From the NCBI GenBank assembly GCA_009379975.1, contig WHSS01000004.1, forward strand, positions 1-64,000: a stretch of DNA of 64,000 bases, read 5' to 3'. Under the pieces are notes generated by a model, which worked only from the letters and a program-made list of their open reading frames with translations, did no database searches and had not been told where the DNA came from. Positions 51,267-58,395 of this stretch are shown here, piece after piece (the stretch's first letter is position 1; each line of letters opens with the position of its first letter). This DNA comes from Actinophytocola sp. (GTDB taxonomy: Bacteria > Actinomycetota > Actinomycetes > Mycobacteriales > Pseudonocardiaceae). The translations under genes and the position numbers were made by a program.

Positions 51267-51479
51267 ATGGCTGCACGTGGCAAAGACCCGAATCCGGACA
51301 AGGGCTGGTACTACAACACCAAGACGGGCGAGGTCGAGCACCTTGAGCTGTCGCGGTCGATTGATCGGCTGGGGCCCTATCCCGACGAAGCCACCGCCCG
51401 GCGGGCGCTCGAGATCGCCCGAAAGCGCACCGAGGAAGCCGATCGCGCCGACCGGGAGTTCAACCGCGGCGGCGACTAG
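51267..51479 (+). CDS. Small actinobacterial protein (SPOR-like annotation)
   Basis: A 70-residue protein: 'DKGWYYNTKTGEVEHLELSR' then 'LGPYPDEATARRALEIARKR'. Similar short proteins in actinomycetes are often named SPOR-domain proteins; the aromatic N-terminal strand and an amphipathic helix are visible, but no function is known. ATG 51267 is chosen because relatives start Met-Ala; ATG 51252 five codons upstream is possible. A hairpin repeat follows the stop. Confidence 0.7.
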   Translation: MAARGKDPNPDKGWYYNTKTGEVEHLELSRSIDRLGPYPDEATARRALEIARKRTEEADRADREFNRGGD

Positions 51480-51493
51480 TTGGCTTGGGAGGC

Positions 51494-51553
51494 GGTGGAG
51501 CCGAAGGTGGCCCTGGGCGCCATATAGGCACCCCATGGCACCTTCGTGCCACC
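51494..51553 (+). repeat. Post-stop hairpin repeat, copy 3
   Basis: It lies 14 bp after the stop codon of the small protein, sense orientation: 'GGTGGAGCCGAAGGTGGC', the 'CCATATAGG' core and 'ATGGCACCTTCGTGCC'. Same layout as copies at 20540 and 40287. Likely terminator. Confidence 0.75.
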
Positions 51554-51596
51554 TGAGATCCAGGGCGACTAGTCCCATTCCAGCGGGCGGCGCAGG

Positions 51597-51602
51597 TATC
51601 GT
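51597..51602 (+). promoter_or_regulatory. -10 box of a leaderless transcript (RNase II-like gene)
   Basis: TATCGT is followed by seven bases (GCGTGGC) and GTG 51610. It supports that start over GTG 51601, which overlaps the -10 box. Confidence 0.5.
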
Positions 51603-51609
51603 GCGTGGC

Positions 51610-53037
51610 GTGGACGACGCACCTGCCGACAAGTCGGCCGCCTCGTGGGACTTCGCCGCCGTGCGCGCGGAGTTCGATCTCCCGGAGGGCTTCGCGCAGT
51701 CCGTGCTCGCCGAGGCGGAGGAAACCGCGACGAACGCGCGGGAGCTCGCAGGCGATCGTGACGATGCCACCGACCTGCCGTTCGTCACCATCGACCCGCC
51801 GGGCGCCAAGGACCTCGACCAGGCGTTGCTCGTCGAGCGGCGGCCCGGAGGTGGCTACCGGGTCTCTTACGCGATCGCCGATCTAGGCGCCTTCGTCATC
51901 CCCGATGGCGCGATCGACAACGACGCCCGGCGGCGCGGTCAGACGCTCTACCTGCCTGACGGCAACATCCCGCTGCACCCGCCGTTGCTGTCCGAGGGCG
52001 CGGCGAGCCTGCTGCCCGGCGAGACCAGGCCCGCGGTGCTGTGGCGGATCGACACCGACTCCGATGGCCAGCCGACGAGCGTCGACGTGCGCAGGGCGCT
52101 GGTGCGTTCGATCGAGCGGTTCGACTACGAGGGGGTGCAGGCCGCGCTCGAGCGTGGCACGTCGCACCCGTCGATCGAGGTGCTGGCCGATTTCGGCAGG
52201 TTGCGGCGGGCACGCGCGGTCGAACGCGGTGCGCTCGAACTGCAACTGCCGGAGCAGCAGATCACCTGCGGCGCTCGTGGCGACTGGTCGCTCGCGTTAC
52301 GGCTGCGCACCGAGGTCGACGCCTGGAACGCGGAGATTTCGCTGCTGACCGGTATGTGTGCGGCGCGGATGATGCTGGCGGCAGGCGTCGGGGTGGTGCG
52401 GACGCTGCCGGATGCGGATTCGGAAGAGTTGCGCCGGTTGCGCCGGTCCGCCACGACGCTGGGTATCGAGTGGCCCGCGGGCACGAGTGTCGCCGAGTTG
52501 CTCGCCGGGCTCGACCCGGACCGTCCCGAATCGCTCGCGCTCTACACCGACAGCACCCGGCTGCTGCGCGGTGCCGGCTACACCGCGTTCGACGGCGGCG
52601 CTCCCGAAGGCGCGACGCATGCCGGCATCGGTGGGCCGTATGCCCATGTCACCGCCCCGATCCGGCGACTGGTCGATCGCTTCGCCACCGAGGTCTGCCT
52701 CGCGGTGAACAGCGACAGCCCGGTGCCCGAATGGACCAGGGCCGCGCTCGCCGACCTGCCGTCGCTGATGGGGATATCGGACACCCTCGCGGCCAAGGTC
52801 GAGCGCGCATGCCTCGACCAGGTCGAGGCATGGGTACTCGCCGAGCGGATCGGGCAGTGGTTCCAAGCGGTGGTGCTGCGTGCCGACGAAACCAAGGCCG
52901 AAGTGCTGCTGACCGATCCGCCGGTGCTGGCCAAATGCGCCGGAGCGGGTATGCCCGAAGGCGGGCACGTGACGCTCAAGCTGCTCGACGTGGACGTGGC
53001 CGCGCGAACGGTTTCCTTCGAACGGGTGACAGGCTGA
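51610..53037 (+). CDS. RNase II/RNB-family exoribonuclease, short form
   Basis: A 475-residue protein built around an RNB domain: 'VTIDPPGAKDLDQALLVE' carries the catalytic aspartates, and 'GGPYAHVTAPIRRLVDRF' is the conserved arginine motif. There are no cold-shock domains at the N-terminus and no S1 domain at the C-terminus, so it is much shorter than E. coli RNase II/R; this short form is usual in actinomycetes. It degrades RNA 3'-5' processively. Its stop shares one base with the next start (TGATG). Confidence 0.88.
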   Translation: MDDAPADKSAASWDFAAVRAEFDLPEGFAQSVLAEAEETATNARELAGDRDDATDLPFVTIDPPGAKDLDQALLVERRPGGGYRVSYAIADLGAFVIPDGAIDNDARRRGQTLYLPDGNIPLHPPLLSEGAASLLPGETRPAVLWRIDTDSDGQPTSVDVRRALVRSIERFDYEGVQAALERGTSHPSIEVLADFGRLRRARAVERGALELQLPEQQITCGARGDWSLALRLRTEVDAWNAEISLLTGMCAARMMLAAGVGVVRTLPDADSEELRRLRRSATTLGIEWPAGTSVAELLAGLDPDRPESLALYTDSTRLLRGAGYTAFDGGAPEGATHAGIGGPYAHVTAPIRRLVDRFATEVCLAVNSDSPVPEWTRAALADLPSLMGISDTLAAKVERACLDQVEAWVLAERIGQWFQAVVLRADETKAEVLLTDPPVLAKCAGAGMPEGGHVTLKLLDVDVAARTVSFERVTG

Positions 53038-53822
53038 TGCGCTTGTTCGACGATCTCGGTGAGCAGGTTCCGCTGCGAAGGCCACCGTCGAGCGTGGTCT
53101 CACTGGTGCCATCGCTGACCGAGTCGGTGGCGGCGAGCGATCCCGGGCTGCTGGTCGGTGTCACCGATTACTGCACCCACCCGCCGGACCTCGACGTCGA
53201 GCGGGTCGGTGGCTCGAAGTACCCGAAGGTGGACGCGGTGTTGCGGCTGCGGCCGGATCTCGTGCTGGCCAACTCGGAGGAGAACCGGCAGGAGGACGTA
53301 GAGCGGCTGCGCGCCGACGGGATCGCGGTGTGGGTGATGCGCGCCCCCGAAACGGTGCCCGATGCGCTCGCCTCGCTGCGCAGGATGCTGACCCAGGCCT
53401 TCGAGCTGGCCGAGCCGGAGTGGCTGTGCACGGCTGAAGACATCTGGTCGGCCACGCGGCCTGAGCGGGTGCGCGCGCTCGTGCCGGTATGGCGCAAGCC
53501 GTGGGTGGTGCTCGGGCGCGGCACCTTCGCCGGCGACGTGCTGCACCGGCTCGGTGTCGGCAATGTCTACGCCGATCATGCCGATCGCTACCCTCGGCCG
53601 AAGCTCGACGAGCTTTCGGCGCAGTTCGCGGCGGGCGCCGCCGACCTGCTGGTGCTCCCCGACGAGCCGTGGGAGTTCACCAGCTCCGACGGCCGGGACG
53701 CTTTCCCCGGCGTGCCGTATGTGCTGGTGTCCGGGCGTTATCTCACCTGGTACGGGCCGTCCCTTGTTGACGCGCACCGCGAACTGACCGCGGCCATCGC
53801 CACGGTCGCTGACGCCGGGTGA
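53037..53822 (+). CDS. Helical-backbone metal receptor (BtuF/FhuD-like), no signal peptide
   Basis: A 261-residue protein of the periplasmic-binding superfamily that binds corrinoids or iron chelates: 'VVSLVPSLTESV' at the start, 'LRPDLVLANSEENRQEDVER', 'YPRPKLDEL' and 'VLVSGRYLTWYGPSLVDA'. It has neither a Sec signal nor a lipobox and no permease or ATPase gene nearby, so it is probably cytoplasmic. It is translationally coupled to the RNase gene, an odd pairing. A cobalamin-binding or helicase-accessory role is possible; none is proven. Confidence 0.75.
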   Translation: MRLFDDLGEQVPLRRPPSSVVSLVPSLTESVAASDPGLLVGVTDYCTHPPDLDVERVGGSKYPKVDAVLRLRPDLVLANSEENRQEDVERLRADGIAVWVMRAPETVPDALASLRRMLTQAFELAEPEWLCTAEDIWSATRPERVRALVPVWRKPWVVLGRGTFAGDVLHRLGVGNVYADHADRYPRPKLDELSAQFAAGAADLLVLPDEPWEFTSSDGRDAFPGVPYVLVSGRYLTWYGPSLVDAHRELTAAIATVADAG

Positions 53823-53826
53823 GCGA

Positions 53827-54711
53827 TCAGTGGAAGGCGTGCCCGGGCGCCGGGAACTCGCCGCGCCGGACCTCCTCGGCGTACGCGCTCGCCGCCCCGG
53901 AGATCACCCCGGCGACATCGGCGTAGCGCTTGACGAAGCGTGGGGCCTTACCCCGGCGCAGCCCGACCATGTCCTGCCAGACCAGTACCTGCGCGTCGCA
54001 GTCCGGACCGGCGCCGATGCCGACGGTGGGGATGGCGAGCTCGTGCGTGACCTTCTTCGCCACCTCGGCGGGCACCATTTCCATCACGACGGAGAACGCG
54101 CCTGCCTCCTGGAGCGCGAGGGCGTCCTCGACCAGGGCGGCCCCCGTGTCACCCCGCCCCTGGACCCGGTAGCCGCCCAGGTTGTGTTCACTCTGCGGGG
54201 TGAATCCGATGTGGCCCATGACGGGGATGCCCGCGGTGGTCAGCGCTTCGACGTGCGGCGCGAACTTGCGGCCGCCTTCGAGCTTGACGGCATGTGCGCG
54301 GCCTTCCTTCATGAAGCGCACCGAGGTGGCAACTGCCTGCTCCGGGGAAAGCTGATACGACCCGAAGGGCAGGTCGGCGACGACCAGAGCACGCTTCACG
54401 GCGCCGGTCACCGCACGCACCAGCGGGATCAGTTCGTCCACCGTCACCGGCAGGGAGGTTTCGTAGCCGAAGACGTTGTTGGCCGCCGAGTCGCCGACGA
54501 GCAGCACCGGAATGCCCGCCTCGTCGAACAGTTCGGCGGTGTACATGTCGTACGCGGTCAGCATGGGCCACGGCTCGCCGCGATCCTTGAGCTCCCGCAA
54601 GTGGTGAACGCGGACCTTCTTCGGTGCTTTGACCTGCTGGGTCGAGGCGCCGTTGCCGTAGGGCGCTTGCTCTTCGGCGGGTACTGAAGCGCCGGTGGAT
54701 GGGGTGGACAT
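53827..54711 (-). CDS. panB: 3-methyl-2-oxobutanoate hydroxymethyltransferase
   Basis: A 294-residue PanB with an extra N-terminal tail of about 35 residues. Signatures include '[20 protein letters not shown]', '[20 protein letters not shown]', 'AVKLEGG' and '[20 protein letters not shown]'. It adds a hydroxymethyl group from methylenetetrahydrofolate to 2-oxoisovalerate, the first step to pantothenate and CoA; the metal-binding Asp is in 'VGDSAA'. ATG 54711 is chosen; the frame continues upstream without similarity. It converges on the metal-receptor gene with only 4 bp between. Confidence 0.95.
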   Translation of the reverse strand: MSTPSTGASVPAEEQAPYGNGASTQQVKAPKKVRVHHLRELKDRGEPWPMLTAYDMYTAELFDEAGIPVLLVGDSAANNVFGYETSLPVTVDELIPLVRAVTGAVKRALVVADLPFGSYQLSPEQAVATSVRFMKEGRAHAVKLEGGRKFAPHVEALTTAGIPVMGHIGFTPQSEHNLGGYRVQGRGDTGAALVEDALALQEAGAFSVVMEMVPAEVAKKVTHELAIPTVGIGAGPDCDAQVLVWQDMVGLRRGKAPRFVKRYADVAGVISGAASAYAEEVRRGEFPAPGHAFH

Positions 54712-55014
54712 AGTCGTCGACCGTCCTTTCCTCGAGGCCCATACGGGTCCCCGGGCGGTATTGGCTCCCCGCTTCGGCTGATCACGGCCCGAGCTTGCCG
54801 CCATTGCTGGTCGACTGGCTCACCAGTGGCGAAGGTGAATCGCCGTCGCGTGGATGGTGTGCACGTCAAGCGTGGCACCAGATCACCTCGGCCGCACCGG
54901 CCATGCGACGAGGCTCACACTCCGGTGCCCGATGCCTGAGGTCGAGGCGCACGCTTCCCGACCAAAACGCTTGTTACGGGTACGCTTCCCAGGGGCGATC
55001 ACAAGGGAGTGCGC
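54712..55014. other. Divergent intergenic region between panB and a small hypothetical gene
   Basis: About 300 bp without a supported gene. A possible plus-strand promoter is TTGTTA near 54971 with TACGCT near 54981, too close for a standard spacer; nothing else stands out. Confidence 0.4.
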
Positions 55015-55224
55015 ATGACAGCGGCACGGGATGAGTTGAAACGCGAGCTGGGCGACATCGGCGCGATCGAGACGCTGACCGACGACCAGGCCGTAGCGCT
55101 GCTCACCGCGTTCAACGGCGCACGGCGGCGGCAGGCCGCGATCCTGACGGCCGCCCGGGACGAGGCGCTCAGACATGTCCCCAGGCTGCTGCGTGGCAGC
55201 GTCCGCCGCGTGCTGGGGGCGTGA
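55015..55224 (+). CDS. Small hypothetical protein
   Basis: A 69-residue, mostly helical, charged protein ('DELKRELGDIGAIETLTDDQ', 'LLTAFNGARRRQAAILTAAR'). No membrane segment. ATG 55015 follows an AAGGGA ribosome site. It lies 7 bp before the next gene and is probably co-transcribed with it. No family was recognised. Confidence 0.6.
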   Translation: MTAARDELKRELGDIGAIETLTDDQAVALLTAFNGARRRQAAILTAARDEALRHVPRLLRGSVRRVLGA

Positions 55225-55231
55225 GGACGAG

Positions 55232-56509
55232 ATGAGCCGTGACCTCGCTGCCAAAGCCGAGCTGGTCAAACTCGCCCGGGCGCTCAACACCGAACCCGAT
55301 GCGGTCGCCTTCGCCGATTCGCTCGACGCCACCGACCTGCACCAGCTACGCGAAGCGATCAGCGGCTCGCTCTATGACGAGCATCGGGTCGTCTACCAGC
55401 GGATCGCGGCGGCGAGCAAGCTGCTGCCCGCCCCGATGACCGCGAAGATCGCCGAGCATGCCTTCCCGCCGCTGATCTCCGCGCGGGTGGCCGCCGAGCT
55501 GGGTGCTGAGCGTGCCGCGGATCTGGCGGGCAGGCTGCCGGTCGGCTATCTCGCCGACGTGTGCATCGGGCTGGATCCGCGCAAGGTGGCGCGAATCATC
55601 GAACGGATCCCGCTCGACCGCGCCACCGAGGTCGCGACCGAACTCGTGCGCCGGGGCGAGTTCATCACGCTCGGCAGGTTGATCGACGCGGCGACCCGGG
55701 AACAGCTGCTCGGCGTCGCGGCCGAGGTCGACTCCGATGAGGCGCTGCTGTGGATCGGCTTCTACGCCGAGTCGCCGCGGCACCTGACCGAGGCGATCAA
55801 GGCGCTGCCGGATGAACGCATACGCCGCATCGTGCACACCGCGCTGGACGGTCCTGCCGAGGTGCATTCGGCAGGCCTGGCCCTGATGTCGCGCGTCGAC
55901 GACGCCCGGCTGCGCCGTCAGCTCGGCGATATGGCGGCCGAATGTGCACCGAGTTCGCTGACTGCCCTGGTGCACACCGCGGTCGATGAAGGCTTCCTTC
56001 CCGAGATCCTCACCGTATTCGCCAGCATGAGCGAAGCGTCGCAGCGCAGTGTGATGACGCTGGATGTGCTGGCCGAGCAGGGGGTGCTGGTCGCGTTGGT
56101 CCGCGCCACCGCGGCCGCCGACCTGTGGGATCGGCTGCTGCCGCTGGTCGAGTACATCGACGATGACCTTCGCGCGCGGTTGGCGGCACTGGTGACCGAG
56201 TACGACGACGACGTGCTGCATAGCGTTGTCGCCATAGCGCAACGCGATCGCCGCTGGTCGGACCTGCTGCCGCTCATCGGCTCGATGACCGTGTCGGGCA
56301 GGCGGCGGGTGGCCCGGTTCGTGAGCGAGCTGAGGGCCCCGATGCTCCGCGATGTTGTCGACAGCGCCCAGCAGTACGACCTGTGGTCTCAGCTGTTCGC
56401 GGTTGCCGAGTACCTGGACGCCGATGCGGTAGGCGTGGTGTACGAGGCGTTGGGCGAGGCCGACCAGGAGCTCCTCGCGGGAGACCTGCGCGCAGTGCGT
56501 GAGGCCTGA
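55232..56509 (+). CDS. Helical-repeat protein resembling the MgtE N-terminal domain
   Basis: A 425-residue soluble protein made of repeated amphipathic helices. The stretch 'LAGRLPVGYLADVCIGLDPR' then 'IIERIPLDRATEVATELVRR' has the alternating Leu/Asp-Pro pattern of the MgtE intracellular N domain, but there is no CBS pair and no membrane channel. It may be a scaffold. Translationally close to the 69-residue gene upstream. Function unknown. Confidence 0.65.
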   Translation: MSRDLAAKAELVKLARALNTEPDAVAFADSLDATDLHQLREAISGSLYDEHRVVYQRIAAASKLLPAPMTAKIAEHAFPPLISARVAAELGAERAADLAGRLPVGYLADVCIGLDPRKVARIIERIPLDRATEVATELVRRGEFITLGRLIDAATREQLLGVAAEVDSDEALLWIGFYAESPRHLTEAIKALPDERIRRIVHTALDGPAEVHSAGLALMSRVDDARLRRQLGDMAAECAPSSLTALVHTAVDEGFLPEILTVFASMSEASQRSVMTLDVLAEQGVLVALVRATAAADLWDRLLPLVEYIDDDLRARLAALVTEYDDDVLHSVVAIAQRDRRWSDLLPLIGSMTVSGRRRVARFVSELRAPMLRDVVDSAQQYDLWSQLFAVAEYLDADAVGVVYEALGEADQELLAGDLRAVREA

Positions 56510-56517
56510 CAGACCGC

Positions 56518-58236
56518 TCAGTGCACCTCGCGCCAGCGGTTGGTGATCGGCAGCCTGCGGTCCCTGCCGAACGCCTTGAACGTGATTTTGGTGCCCGGCG
56601 GGTACTGCCGCCGCTTGTACTCCGCGATGTCGACCATCCGGACCACCTTGTCGATGACCGCGGCGTCGAATCCGGCTTCGAGCAGGTCAGCGACGCCCCG
56701 GTCGCCTTCGACGTAGTCGTCGAGGATGTTGTCGAGCAGCGCGTAGTCGGGCAGCGAGTCGGTGTCGAGCTGATCCGGCCGGAGCTCGGCCGACGGCGGC
56801 TTGGTGATCGAGTTCTCCGGGATCGGCGGGGTCTCGCCGCGCTTCTCGGCCTCGGCGTTGCGCCAGCGGGCCAGCTCCCAGACCTGCGTCTTGAAGACGT
56901 CCTTGATCGGCGCGAACGCACCGACCGCGTCGCCGTACATGGTCGAGTAGCCCACCGCGATCTCGGTCTTGTTGCCGGTCGCCAGCACCAGGTGAGATTC
57001 CTGGTTGGACAGCGCCATCAGCAGCACGCCCCGCGCGCGGGCCTGGACGTTCTCCTCCGCGAGGCCAACCAGGTCCAGCTGCCCGACGTATGCCTGCACC
57101 ATGTCGGCCACCGGCTCGACCCGGAAGTGGCAGCCGAGCCTGCGGGCGAGTTCCGCGGCGTCGGACTGGGAGTGATCCGACGAGTACTTCGACGGCATCG
57201 ACACGCCGTACACGGCATCGGCGCCCAGTGCGTCGACGGCGATGGCCGCGGTCACCGCGGAGTCGATACCTCCGGAGAAGCCGAAGATCACCGAGCGGAA
57301 GCCGTTCTTGTGAACGTAGTCGCGCAGCCCGGTGACCAGCGCGGACCAGACTTCGGCCGTGTCGGTGAGCGGTTCGGAGATCGGCGGATCCGGCTGCGGC
57401 TCGTAGGCCGGTAGCGGCGTGCCCGACAGCAGCCACCTGCGCACCTCGAGCCCGGCGAAGCTGCCGGTGCCGGTGTTGTCCCCTGTCGCGACATCGAGGT
57501 CGACGACGAGCAGGTGTTCGGTGAACTGTGGGGCGCGAGCGTGCACCACACCCGCGGCGTCGACGACGAACGAATCGCCGTCGAAGACCAGGTCATCCTG
57601 CCCGCCGACCTGGTTGCAGTAGACGAGCGGGGCGACTGCCTCGGCCGCCCGCCTGGTGGCCAGCGGGACCCGCTGCTCGTCCTTGGCCTGCTCGTACGGC
57701 GAGGCGTTGGGTGCGAGCACCAGGTCGACACCGGCCTCGCCGAGCGCGGCGATCGGGCCGCCGTCCTGCCAGATGTCCTCGCAGATCACCATGCCAATGT
57801 CGACGCCGTGCAGCCGGACGATGTCCAGGGTCTGGCCCGCCTTGAAGTACCGGTGCTCGTCGAACACGCCGTAGTTCGGCAGGTGGTGCTTGAACTGGCG
57901 TGCGACGACCTCGCCGCGGTAGAGCATCGCGGCGGCGTTGCGGGCGCCGGCCTTGTCGAAGTCGAGGTAACCGATGCATACCAGGAGCTCGCCACAACCC
58001 GCCTTGGCCAGCCGTGCCGCCAGCTGGTCCACCGCGGCCCTGCTGGCCTGCGCGAACGTCTCGCGCAGCGCGAGGTCCTCGACGGGATAGCCGGTCAGGG
58101 CCATCTCGCTGAACACCACGACATGCGCGCCCGCTTCGGCCGCGTCGTGGACACCGTTGACGATCAGCTCGGTATTGCCGCGCAGGTCGCCGACGGTCGG
58201 ATTCAGCTGTGCGATCGCGATACGCAGTTGGGCCAT
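56518..58236 (-). CDS. nadE: Glutamine-dependent NAD+ synthetase
   Basis: A 572-residue protein. The N-terminal nitrilase-type glutaminase has Glu in 'VFSEMALTGYP', Lys in 'KHHLPNYGVFDEHRYF' and Cys in 'MVICEDIWQDGG'. The C-terminal synthetase has the P-loop 'FGFSGGIDSAVTAAIAVDAL' and 'LATGNKTEIAVGYSTMYGD'. It amidates nicotinic acid adenine dinucleotide to NAD+. It is the shorter form; mycobacterial NadE is about 680 residues. ATG 58236 is chosen because CAGAAT lies six bases upstream with no ribosome site. Confidence 0.96.
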   Translation of the reverse strand: MAQLRIAIAQLNPTVGDLRGNTELIVNGVHDAAEAGAHVVVFSEMALTGYPVEDLALRETFAQASRAAVDQLAARLAKAGCGELLVCIGYLDFDKAGARNAAAMLYRGEVVARQFKHHLPNYGVFDEHRYFKAGQTLDIVRLHGVDIGMVICEDIWQDGGPIAALGEAGVDLVLAPNASPYEQAKDEQRVPLATRRAAEAVAPLVYCNQVGGQDDLVFDGDSFVVDAAGVVHARAPQFTEHLLVVDLDVATGDNTGTGSFAGLEVRRWLLSGTPLPAYEPQPDPPISEPLTDTAEVWSALVTGLRDYVHKNGFRSVIFGFSGGIDSAVTAAIAVDALGADAVYGVSMPSKYSSDHSQSDAAELARRLGCHFRVEPVADMVQAYVGQLDLVGLAEENVQARARGVLLMALSNQESHLVLATGNKTEIAVGYSTMYGDAVGAFAPIKDVFKTQVWELARWRNAEAEKRGETPPIPENSITKPPSAELRPDQLDTDSLPDYALLDNILDDYVEGDRGVADLLEAGFDAAVIDKVVRMVDIAEYKRRQYPPGTKITFKAFGRDRRLPITNRWREVH

Positions 58237-58242
58237 GCCCAC

Positions 58243-58248
58243 ATTCTG
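58243..58248 (-). promoter_or_regulatory. -10 box of a leaderless transcript (nadE)
   Basis: On the minus strand CAGAAT is followed by six bases and ATG 58236. It fits NAnnnT, one base from TAnnnT, and no ribosome site is present. Confidence 0.4.
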
Positions 58249-58309
58249 CCTCGCCGGGATCAGGTGCGGTCGCCGCGCGTCAGTGAGGGCCGCGCCCGTG
58301 CTGGCAAAA

Positions 58310-58391
58310 CGCTGAAAGACGCTTTCAGTCCACTGGGTAGAGTGAGTGACGCTTTCAGTTCGTTGGACGGACTGAAAGCGTCTTTCAGCGC
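58310..58391 (-). repeat. 83-bp nested palindrome, copy 3
   Basis: 82 bp. Its reverse complement begins GCGCTGAAAGACGC and aligns with copies 1 and 2 along its length; the outer arms are intact and the middle has diverged. It lies just after the secA2 stop codon, between secA2 and nadE. Confidence 0.8.
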
Positions 58392-58395
58392 GGGA

